Shown here one piece after another: positions 63,601 through 64,000 of a DNA stretch of 64,000 nucleotides (position 1 is the stretch's first letter; each line of letters opens with the position of its first letter). The position numbers and the translations under genes were made by a program. The DNA is taken from assembly GCA_029204225.1 (NCBI GenBank), contig CM055110.1:20382410-20446409 (forward strand). Direction: 5' to 3'. The stretch is from Diphasiastrum complanatum (lineage: Eukaryota; Streptophyta; Lycopodiopsida; Lycopodiales; Lycopodiaceae). The notes under the pieces were generated by a model. It was not told where the DNA came from and did not search any database. It saw only the letters and a program-made list of their open reading frames with translations.

Positions 63601-64000
63601 ATAAGCAGCTATATCCAATTACTCTCAAACAAAATTAAAATGGGTATGCTGCATCAAGAGACATACAAGAGGAAAAAAATGAAAAAGTGTATGACAGCTA
63701 ATCTACGTAGTTTATGTATCAAAATCTTCACAACCCTAAGTCTCACAAAAGATACATTCACTTTGGAAATATGATAGCTTAGTCCCTTGCAACAAAATGC
63801 CAGAGTCTTTATGGTCGTGAGCATCTTGCTTTTTGTGAGTCATAAGTGGGACTTTATTGGGTCTATCCAGAATAACCGTGATGACAAAACCATAAAATAA
63901 GTTTGTGGGTCCTAGCATTTACCTCTGCTAACGAGGAAAAATATTGCTGAAGAGCTAAGGCATCACTTTTTCGATCAGATTTTGCTCCAGTTCCTTTGAA
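17344..64000 (-). CDS. ABCD1: Full-size peroxisomal ABC transporter, subfamily D (COMATOSE/PXA1-like), C-terminal half
   Basis: Sixteen minus-strand exons join into one open frame of 698 codons plus stop: 64000-63923 (5' partial), 48647-48486, 48201-48102, 48010-47902, 44846-44756, 28176-28055, 27067-26918, 26628-26556, 25466-25292, 25188-25030, 19301-19101, 18715-18449, 18322-18129, 17983-17931, 17667-17589 and 17427-17344. All introns are GT-AG and the phases agree. The product covers the inter-half linker, the second membrane domain and the second nucleotide-binding domain of the plant transporter that imports fatty acyl-CoAs and jasmonate or auxin precursors into peroxisomes for beta-oxidation. 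The family is about 1,300 residues long, so the first half lies beyond the right edge. Two introns exceed 15 kb and are full of transposons, yet no exon is damaged. The family call is from recognition of the sequence; transport substrates are known for the family and not shown here. Confidence 0.88.
17589..17667 (-). CDS. ABCD1: ABCD1 exon: D-loop to switch region
   Basis: Encodes [19 protein letters not shown] and ITVVTISQ (the first Asn is split). The residue at the ABC switch position is Gln rather than His, as the next exon continues RPG. Acceptor TTGCAG, donor CAG|GTACGA. Confidence 0.92.
17931..17983 (-). CDS. ABCD1: ABCD1 exon: Walker B (53 bp)
   Basis: Encodes [23 protein letters not shown] is Walker B with the catalytic Glu. 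Acceptor TTGCAG, donor AA|GTAAGT. Confidence 0.92.
18129..18322 (-). CDS. ABCD1: ABCD1 exon: ABC signature motif
   Basis: Encodes [30 protein letters not shown] and the signature [11 protein letters not shown]. It ends in frame at Met, and the next exon supplies ALA-like residues (A-R-L-F). The donor ATG|GTTAAC is a weak site and lies 27 bases before a 15-base G tract (18087-18101 on the plus strand). Confidence 0.92.
18449..18715 (-). CDS. ABCD1: ABCD1 exon: Walker A and Q-loop
   Basis: Encodes Walker [10 protein letters not shown] (the first Gly is split with the previous exon), [15 protein letters not shown], the Q-loop [20 protein letters not shown] and IYPL. A Lys and two Ser follow in the order needed to bind ATP. 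Donor CGCT|GTGAGT. Confidence 0.93.
19101..19301 (-). CDS. ABCD1: ABCD1 exon: linker into second nucleotide-binding domain
   Basis: A Pro-rich linker ([17 protein letters not shown]) leads into [20 protein letters not shown], the start of the nucleotide-binding fold, and ends just before Walker A ([10 protein letters not shown]). Donor ACAG|GTAAGC. The preceding intron is 5.7 kb. Confidence 0.9.
19302..21930. other. Intron of ABCD1: no supported gene; GC-rich promoter-like patch
   Basis: Mostly AT-rich intron. From about 20910 to 21330 there is a GC-rich, 5'UTR-like patch with pyrimidine tracts, followed by the ORF region described next. It could be the start of an unrecognised transposable element or a nested plus-strand gene. 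Confidence 0.35.
21930..23875 (+). pseudogene. Unrecognised acidic, Gln/Asp-rich ORF series inside an ABCD1 intron
   Basis: Plus-strand frames at 21937-22452, 22830-23132, about 23110-23490 and 23666-23872 encode related-looking, very acidic, Gln- and Asp-rich protein (for example [20 protein letters not shown] and [19 protein letters not shown]). Between them lie frame shifts and stops. The middle part ([29 protein letters not shown]) has the helical, charged look of a retroelement Gag N-terminus. No catalytic domain is visible. It is either a decayed retroelement protein or a broken gene of unknown family. Confidence 0.4.
24400..24730 (-). pseudogene. Antisense gypsy gag relic
   Basis: On the minus strand the reading [16 protein letters not shown], then '[10 protein letters not shown]', then '[17 protein letters not shown]' follows the order of a gypsy gag core (usual 'EYFDRFK-L---C-EG-TE--L--FL-GL'). 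Stops break the frame. It is short and isolated inside the intron. Confidence 0.5.
24798..24895. repeat. GT/GC dinucleotide repeats
   Basis: Two GT runs (24798-24811 and 24850-24864) and a GCGCGCGC stretch (24871-24880) with alternating purine and pyrimidine. The similar GT-rich stretch near 19750 is shorter. Confidence 0.8.
25030..25188 (-). CDS. ABCD1: ABCD1 exon: last helices of second membrane domain
   Basis: Encodes [40 protein letters not shown] and [13 protein letters not shown], conserved in the family. Acceptor GTGCAG; the donor GTATGC leaves one base of a split Glu codon. Confidence 0.92.
25292..25466 (-). CDS. ABCD1: ABCD1 exon: late membrane domain
   Basis: Encodes [20 protein letters not shown] and [19 protein letters not shown]. 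Matches the family segment ahead of the last membrane helices. Acceptor CTGTAG, donor CAAG|GTATAA. Confidence 0.92.
25920..26150. repeat. Cluster of GGTTC/GAACC palindromes, candidate MITE
   Basis: Words such as GGTTCCGAGAACCGTGG, CCACGGTTGATGAACCGTGG and GGTTCTTGGAACC recur in both orientations at the two ends of a 230-bp AT-rich stretch. The left end (25927-25947) and the right end (26116-26142) are roughly inverted copies. This fits a small inverted-repeat transposable element in the intron. Target-site duplications are not obvious. Confidence 0.5.
26556..26628 (-). CDS. ABCD1: ABCD1 exon: EAA-like motif
   Basis: A 73-bp exon encoding [19 protein letters not shown] then SREQA, the core of the EAA-like coupling motif. 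Acceptor AATAG, donor GCT|GTAAGT. Confidence 0.92.
26918..27067 (-). CDS. ABCD1: ABCD1 exon: transmembrane helices and EAA-like motif start
   Basis: Encodes [18 protein letters not shown], a hydrophobic helix ([11 protein letters not shown]), [16 protein letters not shown] and SFR. The EQQLEG--R run begins the EAA-like motif that contacts the nucleotide-binding domain. Confidence 0.92.
28055..28176 (-). CDS. ABCD1: ABCD1 exon: DQR loop and following helix
   Basis: Encodes [20 protein letters not shown] and [14 protein letters not shown]. The D-DQR-T-D signature is typical of the peroxisomal ABCD subfamily. Acceptor TTTCAG, donor CTG|GTAAAA. It lies 16.6 kb from the previous exon. Confidence 0.92.
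28177..30780. other. ABCD1 intron: no gene seen
   Basis: AT-rich intron sequence without a supportable ORF or RNA. A perfect 23-bp tandem duplication lies at 30581-30603 and 30604-30626. Confidence 0.5.
30781..30898 (+). repeat. LINE 3'-end-like relic followed by (CT)n(CA)n tract
   Basis: 'gtcttatatgcc' at 30783-30794 and GGCAT at 30810-30814 could pair as in the 3' hairpins of the other LINE copies, but with a 15-base loop. The (CT)n tract at 30827-30882 and (CA)n to 30898 follow, and LINE-A begins straight after. I read it as the worn 3' end of an earlier LINE copy. Confidence 0.45.
30935..31960 (+). pseudogene. LINE-A ORF1 (RNA-binding chaperone-like protein), one in-frame stop
   Basis: Starts [15 protein letters not shown], with a long Pro/Ser/Ala-rich N-terminus made of imperfect repeats ([18 protein letters not shown]). 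The only break is TAG at 31301-31303. Then comes a coiled coil (about 31331-31500; [19 protein letters not shown]) and an RRM-like core: [40 protein letters not shown] and [19 protein letters not shown]. This layout is that of L1-type ORF1p, which binds its own RNA in trimers. In the sister copies the coil and core are conserved, while the N-terminus is not. Confidence 0.8.
31990..35377 (+). pseudogene. LINE-A ORF2: APE endonuclease, reverse transcriptase, CCHC-type finger
   Basis: Endonuclease: LSLWNCNGI (Asn), [10 protein letters not shown] (Glu), [15 protein letters not shown] (Asp, Asn) and [11 protein letters not shown] (Asp-His). About 20 codons between WNCNGI and THE are missing compared with LINE-B and [90 protein letters not shown] at about 33928 and [12 protein letters not shown]. 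The C-terminus has [19 protein letters not shown], a zinc-finger pattern found after RT in many LINEs, and ends in an Arg/Gln-rich tail at 35377. Frame shifts lie near 32945, 33545, 34010 and 34240, and a TGA lies at 33976. Confidence 0.87.
35530..35543 (+). other. LINE-A 3'-terminal hairpin
   Basis: GTACC-TTAG-GGTAT forms a 5-bp stem (one G-U pair) with a 4-base loop, 20 bases before the microsatellite tail. It is in the same place as ATGCC-TTTT-GGCAT in the other copies. Confidence 0.7.
35563..35595 (+). repeat. (TTTC)n(CT)n tract joining LINE-A to LINE-B
   Basis: The 3' tail of LINE-A and the 5' flank of LINE-B are the same short microsatellite, so the two elements are arranged head to tail. 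Confidence 0.85.
35742..35951 (+). repeat. Tandem duplication in LINE-B 5'UTR
   Basis: Two diverged copies (about 35742-35827 and 35855-35951) share 'gatcctgccccacc-gcgat' and 'cacctgagcggat'. Just upstream 'ggaagtctgagc' is repeated four times. Repeated 5' regions may act as promoter monomers. Confidence 0.6.
35996..36940 (+). pseudogene. LINE-B ORF1
   Basis: In frame with the start seen in the 43.3-kb copy (MPRRKG), this copy has ATA instead of ATG at 35996. After a Ser/Pro-rich N-terminus ([12 protein letters not shown]) follow [19 protein letters not shown], a long coiled coil (about 36280-36480; [18 protein letters not shown]) and the RRM-like core ([52 protein letters not shown]). A TAA at 36881 replaces a Tyr codon near the C-terminus. 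The coil and core match LINE-A ORF1. Confidence 0.8.
36947..38251 (+). pseudogene. LINE-B ORF2, endonuclease and RT start
   Basis: [59 protein letters not shown] (the Gly of GDFNAR is Arg here) and [16 protein letters not shown] mark an APE endonuclease. The reading frame changes near 37180 and 37590. It runs to [14 protein letters not shown] near 38222 and then meets the inverted block. Confidence 0.8.
38252..39038 (-). pseudogene. Inverted RT block within LINE-B
   Basis: Read on the minus strand from 39038 to 38252 it encodes the missing RT section in correct order: [63 protein letters not shown] and ERVIT. The plus-strand sequences on either side are the parts just before and just after this section, so about 790 bp has been flipped in place. 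Confidence 0.8.
39039..39337 (+). pseudogene. LINE-B RT after the palm motif
   Basis: [18 protein letters not shown], then [16 protein letters not shown] and [18 protein letters not shown], matching LINE-A and LINE-C closely. It is cut off at about 39337. Confidence 0.82.
39340..40931 (-). pseudogene. Copia pol fragment: GAG-pre-integrase, integrase core, RT start
   Basis: [20 protein letters not shown] is the pre-integrase zinc-binding motif (H...H). After a short deletion and a TGA in 'RTD-GGKYI' come the integrase core ([40 protein letters not shown]) and integrase C-terminus ([31 protein letters not shown]). [20 protein letters not shown] starts RT, which then jumps to a late RT piece ([15 protein letters not shown]). 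The first integrase Asp region is partly deleted. Confidence 0.85.
40957..41599 (-). pseudogene. Copia gag (UBN2 domain)
   Basis: Starts [19 protein letters not shown] then [19 protein letters not shown], and continues with [19 protein letters not shown] and [15 protein letters not shown]. This is a well-preserved copia Gag up to the LLLQEE motif. There a deletion joins it to the region before integrase, and the frame ends. The knuckle and protease are lost. Confidence 0.85.
42193..42204 (-). other. Copia primer-binding site (antisense element)
   Basis: TGGTATTAGAGC on the minus strand, one mismatch from the initiator tRNA-Met primer site, directly after an LTR-like end CTACA. Confidence 0.75.
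42206..43110. other. LTR or promoter-like sequence without genes
   Basis: This probably includes the 5' LTR of the antisense copia near 42206 and another promoter-like piece. Three 23-bp tandem units (42518-42540, 42541-42563, 42564-42586; 'agttggatagccaacagtcaagt') lie just upstream of a plus-strand TATA-like 'ggactatatatattggc' near 42603. No coding sequence. Confidence 0.4.
43111..43845 (+). mobile_element. LINE copy I: 5' fragment with ORF1 only
   Basis: The 5'UTR has repeated 'ctccatcgc' and 'gatctgctg' words, as in the other copies. ORF1 (43279-43842) opens [16 protein letters not shown], has the shared [11 protein letters not shown] segment, and runs through a coiled coil ([39 protein letters not shown]). 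It stops at PSLISTILK just before the RRM-like core, where the LINE sequence ends. It retains the start codon that LINE-B lost. Confidence 0.75.
43930..44230 (+). pseudogene. Ty3-gypsy RNase H relic
   Basis: [20 protein letters not shown] matches the gypsy RNase H start ('f-veTDAS-yAvGavL-Q'), followed by ELLATIH and, after stops, sequence like 'KTDHQSLKYI'. It is short and broken. Confidence 0.6.
44756..44846 (-). CDS. ABCD1: ABCD1 exon: cytosolic loop of the second membrane domain
   Basis: Acceptor GACTAG, donor AAG|GTATAG. Encodes [18 protein letters not shown] and FSNNAFYK. The split Arg codon (AG|G) joins it to the upstream exon across an intron that carries the copia element at 45049-47519. 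Confidence 0.9.
44847..45048. other. ABCD1 intron flank
   Basis: Short intron sequence between the exon at 44756-44846 and the copia 5' LTR; nothing else seen. Confidence 0.5.
45049..45684 (+). repeat. Copia 5' LTR
   Basis: 636 bp, TG...CA. It differs from the 3' LTR mainly by an extra partly repeated block ('gttctacattcaataattg' and 'gttctacattaaataattg') around 45460-45560. Confidence 0.82.
45685..45696 (+). other. Copia primer-binding site (two mismatches)
   Basis: TGGTTTTAGAGC against TGGTATCAGAGC, directly after the LTR end. Confidence 0.65.
45700..46636 (-). mobile_element. Antisense copia fragment: RNase H tail and 3' LTR
   Basis: On the minus strand 46636-46540 encodes the RNase H tail ([18 protein letters not shown]) and is followed by a purine-rich stretch and TGTTGGATTTCATTCC at about 46504, the start of an LTR. 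The LTR has a TATA-like 'ctataaatagatcag' near 46210 (minus) and runs to about 45700. Its start resembles the antisense relic at 4432. Confidence 0.65.
46637..46980 (+). pseudogene. Copia RNase H C-terminal part
   Basis: [40 protein letters not shown] and [10 protein letters not shown], then a TAG and, in the same style, [12 protein letters not shown]. This is the end of copia pol leading into the polypurine tract. It is truncated at its 5' end, where the antisense fragment joins. Confidence 0.82.
47003..47519 (+). repeat. Copia 3' LTR
   Basis: 517 bp, TG...CA, preceded by 'aagggggag'. It matches the 5' LTR at 45049-45684 over its length except for the extra block in that copy. Confidence 0.82.
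47902..48010 (-). CDS. ABCD1: ABCD1 exon: second helix of the second half
   Basis: Encodes [19 protein letters not shown] and [14 protein letters not shown]; acceptor ATACAG, donor [23 protein letters not shown] is a strongly conserved plant ABCD1 stretch. Confidence 0.9.
48102..48201 (-). CDS. ABCD1: ABCD1 exon: first transmembrane helix of the second half
   Basis: Acceptor TTGTAG, donor AATG|GTAGCC. Encodes [18 protein letters not shown] then [11 protein letters not shown], a hydrophobic helix flanked by family-typical residues. Only 100 bp, so easily missed by ORF-based gene finding. Confidence 0.88.
48486..48647 (-). CDS. ABCD1: ABCD1 exon: end of linker, start of second membrane domain
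   Basis: Acceptor CAG at 48650-48648, donor CTT|GTAAGA. The peptide contains [16 protein letters not shown] and [14 protein letters not shown], matching the segment just before the first helix of the second half. Confidence 0.85.
48648..49629. other. Start of the 15.3-kb ABCD1 intron: no gene recognised
   Basis: A minus-strand frame at 48952-48731 ([20 protein letters not shown]) has a protein-like look, but it does not match the transporter and cannot be assigned. The rest is non-coding intron. Confidence 0.4.
49630..50290 (+). mobile_element. LINE RT fragment, sense
   Basis: Encodes the N-terminal RT region in the plus direction: [69 protein letters not shown] and RDLGFSDG. It ends at about 50290, where antisense LINE sequence begins. 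It is not the same copy as LINE-D, because LINE-D has this region too. Confidence 0.8.
50290..51984 (-). mobile_element. LINE-D: antisense, 5'-truncated LINE copy
   Basis: From 51984, next to the GA tract, the minus strand begins inside the endonuclease ([27 protein letters not shown]). It goes on through RT ([38 protein letters not shown]) and ends after [19 protein letters not shown] and KCRLFDT near 50320. The YADD motif is deleted near 50540. Many frame shifts. Confidence 0.78.
51985..52070 (-). repeat. (GA)n(GGGA)n(GAAA)n tract between LINE-D and LINE-C
   Basis: On the minus strand it reads (TTTC)n(TCCC)n(CT)n: the 3' tail of LINE-C and the 5' flank of LINE-D. Same composition and order as the tract at 35563-35595. 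Confidence 0.85.
52091..52104 (-). other. LINE-C 3' hairpin
   Basis: ATGCC-TTTT-GGCAT on the minus strand, 5-bp stem and 4-base loop, close to the 3' end 'aatgtcttttcc...' read in reverse. Confidence 0.75.
52410..54020 (-). pseudogene. LINE-C ORF2 remainder (RT palm to C-terminus)
   Basis: Frames at 54017-53808, 53807-53620 and 53588-53142 give RT palm and thumb ([17 protein letters not shown]). 52922-52662 carries [20 protein letters not shown] and a Cys-rich zinc-finger start ([12 protein letters not shown]). 52689-52411 ends in an acidic Asp/Glu patch. A stop after DELERVIT and several frame shifts interrupt it. Confidence 0.78.
54036..54902 (-). pseudogene. LINE-C ORF1 N-terminus and coiled coil
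   Basis: Ala/Pro/Ser-rich start ([16 protein letters not shown]), then a minisatellite-like stretch in which [19 protein letters not shown] and [19 protein letters not shown] are repeated, then [11 protein letters not shown]-type sequence and the coil ([20 protein letters not shown]). The coil matches LINE-B ORF1 almost word for word, while the N-terminus is quite different. Confidence 0.75.
54918..54952 (-). repeat. (GA)n tract between LINE-C 5' end and LINE-E 3' end
   Basis: A 33-bp GA run that serves as both the 3' tail of LINE-E and the 5' flank of LINE-C. Confidence 0.88.
54953..55800 (-). mobile_element. LINE-E: antisense LINE 3' end
   Basis: Contains only the end of ORF2 and the 3'[21 protein letters not shown] and [14 protein letters not shown] match the post-RT region. 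A segment of about 180 bp is present twice (about 55440-55620 and 55625-55790). The 3' hairpin lies at 54972-54985 and the GA tract follows. Its inner end meets the sense LINE fragment at about 55800. Confidence 0.75.
54972..54985 (-). other. LINE-E 3' hairpin
   Basis: Same ATGCC-TTTT-GGCAT hairpin as in LINE-C and LINE-F, here 20 bases from the microsatellite. Confidence 0.75.
55800..56405 (+). mobile_element. LINE-H: sense LINE C-terminal fragment
   Basis: '[14 protein letters not shown]', '[10 protein letters not shown]'-like and 'EVPYSI' pieces in changing frames match the post-RT region of LINE-A, followed by an open but unlike tail to 56405. It lacks the hairpin and tail. It meets LINE-E head to head at about 55800. 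Confidence 0.6.
56514..56720. repeat. (GA)n and (GT)n microsatellites
   Basis: A GA run at 56514-56560 followed by mixed GA and GT runs to about 56720. No LINE end abuts it. Confidence 0.85.
56757..56802. repeat. Telomere-like TTTAGGG units
   Basis: 'gtttagggtttaggg' and 'gggtttagggtttagg' lie 14 bases apart. These are four units of the plant telomere repeat in an interstitial position. Confidence 0.75.
56855..58565 (+). pseudogene. hAT-family transposase relic with AT-hook-like C-terminus
   Basis: In order: [20 protein letters not shown], after a frame change [16 protein letters not shown] and [15 protein letters not shown], then [14 protein letters not shown] with another shift, [55 protein letters not shown] and, after a one-base shift, [34 protein letters not shown] and LT-E---DLVY-N-N-R are the hAT dimerisation-domain landmarks. 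The last part (58107-58565) is acidic, then has RGRGRPPG and [11 protein letters not shown], which resemble AT-hooks, and ends [10 protein letters not shown] and AG at the gaps suggest introns; the frame shifts show decay. Confidence 0.78.
58727..58763 (-). repeat. (GA)n(GAAA)n tract at the 3' end of LINE-F
   Basis: GA run 58727-58753, then GAAA units; the LINE-F 3' end starts at 58764. Same arrangement as the tract at 51985-52070. Confidence 0.85.
58783..58796 (-). other. LINE-F 3' hairpin
   Basis: ATGCC-TTTT-GGCAT on the minus strand, as in LINE-C and LINE-E. Confidence 0.75.
58916..59423 (-). pseudogene. LINE-F endonuclease start fused to ORF2 tail
   Basis: [34 protein letters not shown] and GYRWDSVF are the endonuclease start. 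They pass into [17 protein letters not shown] and the Ser/His-rich tail shared with LINE-C, after loss of everything between. Confidence 0.72.
59440..60532 (-). pseudogene. LINE-F ORF1
   Basis: Opens [20 protein letters not shown]. The N-terminus contains a GC-rich minisatellite (TGCGTGGCAG and its complement repeated between 60345 and 60500). Then come [20 protein letters not shown], a coiled coil ([20 protein letters not shown]) and an RRM-like core ([50 protein letters not shown]). Frame shifts near 60220, 60030 and 59740. Confidence 0.78.
60650..60735 (-). repeat. (GA)n tract and LINE-like 3' end upstream of LINE-F
   Basis: The GA run 60650-60689 is followed by 'attcattaacgtcttgg', which in reverse matches the last 14 bases of the LINE 3' ends (gacgttaataaagc). 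The hairpin is not preserved. I read this as the 3' end of another, mostly lost, LINE copy. Confidence 0.5.
60944..61290 (+). pseudogene. Copia gag fragment (UBN2-type)
   Basis: [60 protein letters not shown] and [15 protein letters not shown] follow the gag core of copia ('L--L-----g--i-----v--iL-gLp-eY'). Open over about 115 codons, then it passes into unrelated sequence near 61290. Confidence 0.7.
61291..62213. other. hAT-internal or intron sequence, no gene recognised
   Basis: Mixed composition, open frames on both strands but none with a recognisable domain. Confidence 0.35.
62214..62305. repeat. Duplicated hairpin with GTGAATGG/CCATTCAC arms
   Basis: Units at 62214-62247 and 62272-62305, with a third partial unit at 62253-62268. 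In each full unit GTGAATGG and CCATTCAC can pair around a 14-base loop. Confidence 0.7.
62306..63069. other. No feature seen before the right GC-rich end
   Basis: Intron or transposon-internal sequence; contains AAACCCTAAACC (one telomere-like unit) near 62600. Confidence 0.35.
63208..63922. other. ABCD1 intron next to the 5'-most exon
   Basis: AT-rich intron without other features; 'cgaaactatgttccaaatgctacgaaactatggtccaaatgc' near 63260 is a short imperfect tandem repeat. Confidence 0.45.
63923..64000 (-). CDS. ABCD1: ABCD1 exon: linker between the two halves (5' partial in window)
   Basis: Reads [19 protein letters not shown] then YFSSLAE and ends GAG|GTAAATG. It matches the position of the charged linker after the first nucleotide-binding domain ('VK-S-D-DRQ-DA--V-'). 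Phase 0 at its end agrees with the next exon 15.3 kb away. Confidence 0.7.

Overview
The window looks like nuclear DNA of a land plant with a large, repeat-rich genome. It contains spliced exons of a plant-type peroxisomal ABC transporter, Ty1-copia and Ty3-gypsy retroelements with plant-type primer sites (initiator tRNA-Met, tRNA-Asp), a plant-style hAT transposase relic and TTTAGGG-type repeats. Introns of up to 16.6 kb filled with transposons fit a fern, lycophyte or gymnosperm better than a small-genome angiosperm. That placement is inference; the species cannot be read from the sequence.

Only one gene appears intact. On the minus strand, 16 exons between 64000 and 17344 splice into one 698-codon open frame: the C-terminal half of a full-size ABCD transporter of the COMATOSE/PXA1 type (linker, second membrane domain, second nucleotide-binding domain, stop codon). 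Its 5' half lies beyond the right edge. The phases of all 15 junctions agree and no stop interrupts the frame. A second, weaker gene candidate is a Cys-rich terminal exon at 13179-13312 (minus).

Layout: 1-12.3 kb is a pile of LTR retrotransposons: two gypsy LTRs with tRNA-Asp primer sites, a copia LTR family at 2.7-4.3 and 7.0-7.7 kb, a chimeric copia element at 7.0-10.9 kb and antisense gypsy gag relics. 12.3-17.3 kb is flank with a decayed copia RT and a perfect 63-bp inverted repeat. 17.3-28.2 kb holds transporter exons F to O, with an unrecognised acidic ORF region in one intron. 28.2-44.7 kb is one intron carrying LINE-A, LINE-B, a 5'-end LINE fragment and an antisense copia. 44.7-48.7 kb holds four exons split by a copia element that carries an antisense copia fragment. 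48.7-63.9 kb is one intron with five more LINE copies and a hAT-like element (about 56.4-63.2 kb) that itself contains a LINE and a copia gag relic.

The most interesting system is the LINE family. It has an L1-like ORF1 (variable N-terminus, coiled coil, RRM-like core) and an ORF2 (APE endonuclease, reverse transcriptase, C-terminal zinc finger). All copies whose ends can be judged abut (CT)n/(GA)n microsatellites at both the 5' and the 3' end. Copies are strung head to tail through these tracts, and the 3' end has a small hairpin with a compensatory base change. This suggests a microsatellite-targeted LINE. Two copies are internally deleted but keep both ends, and one carries an in-place inversion.
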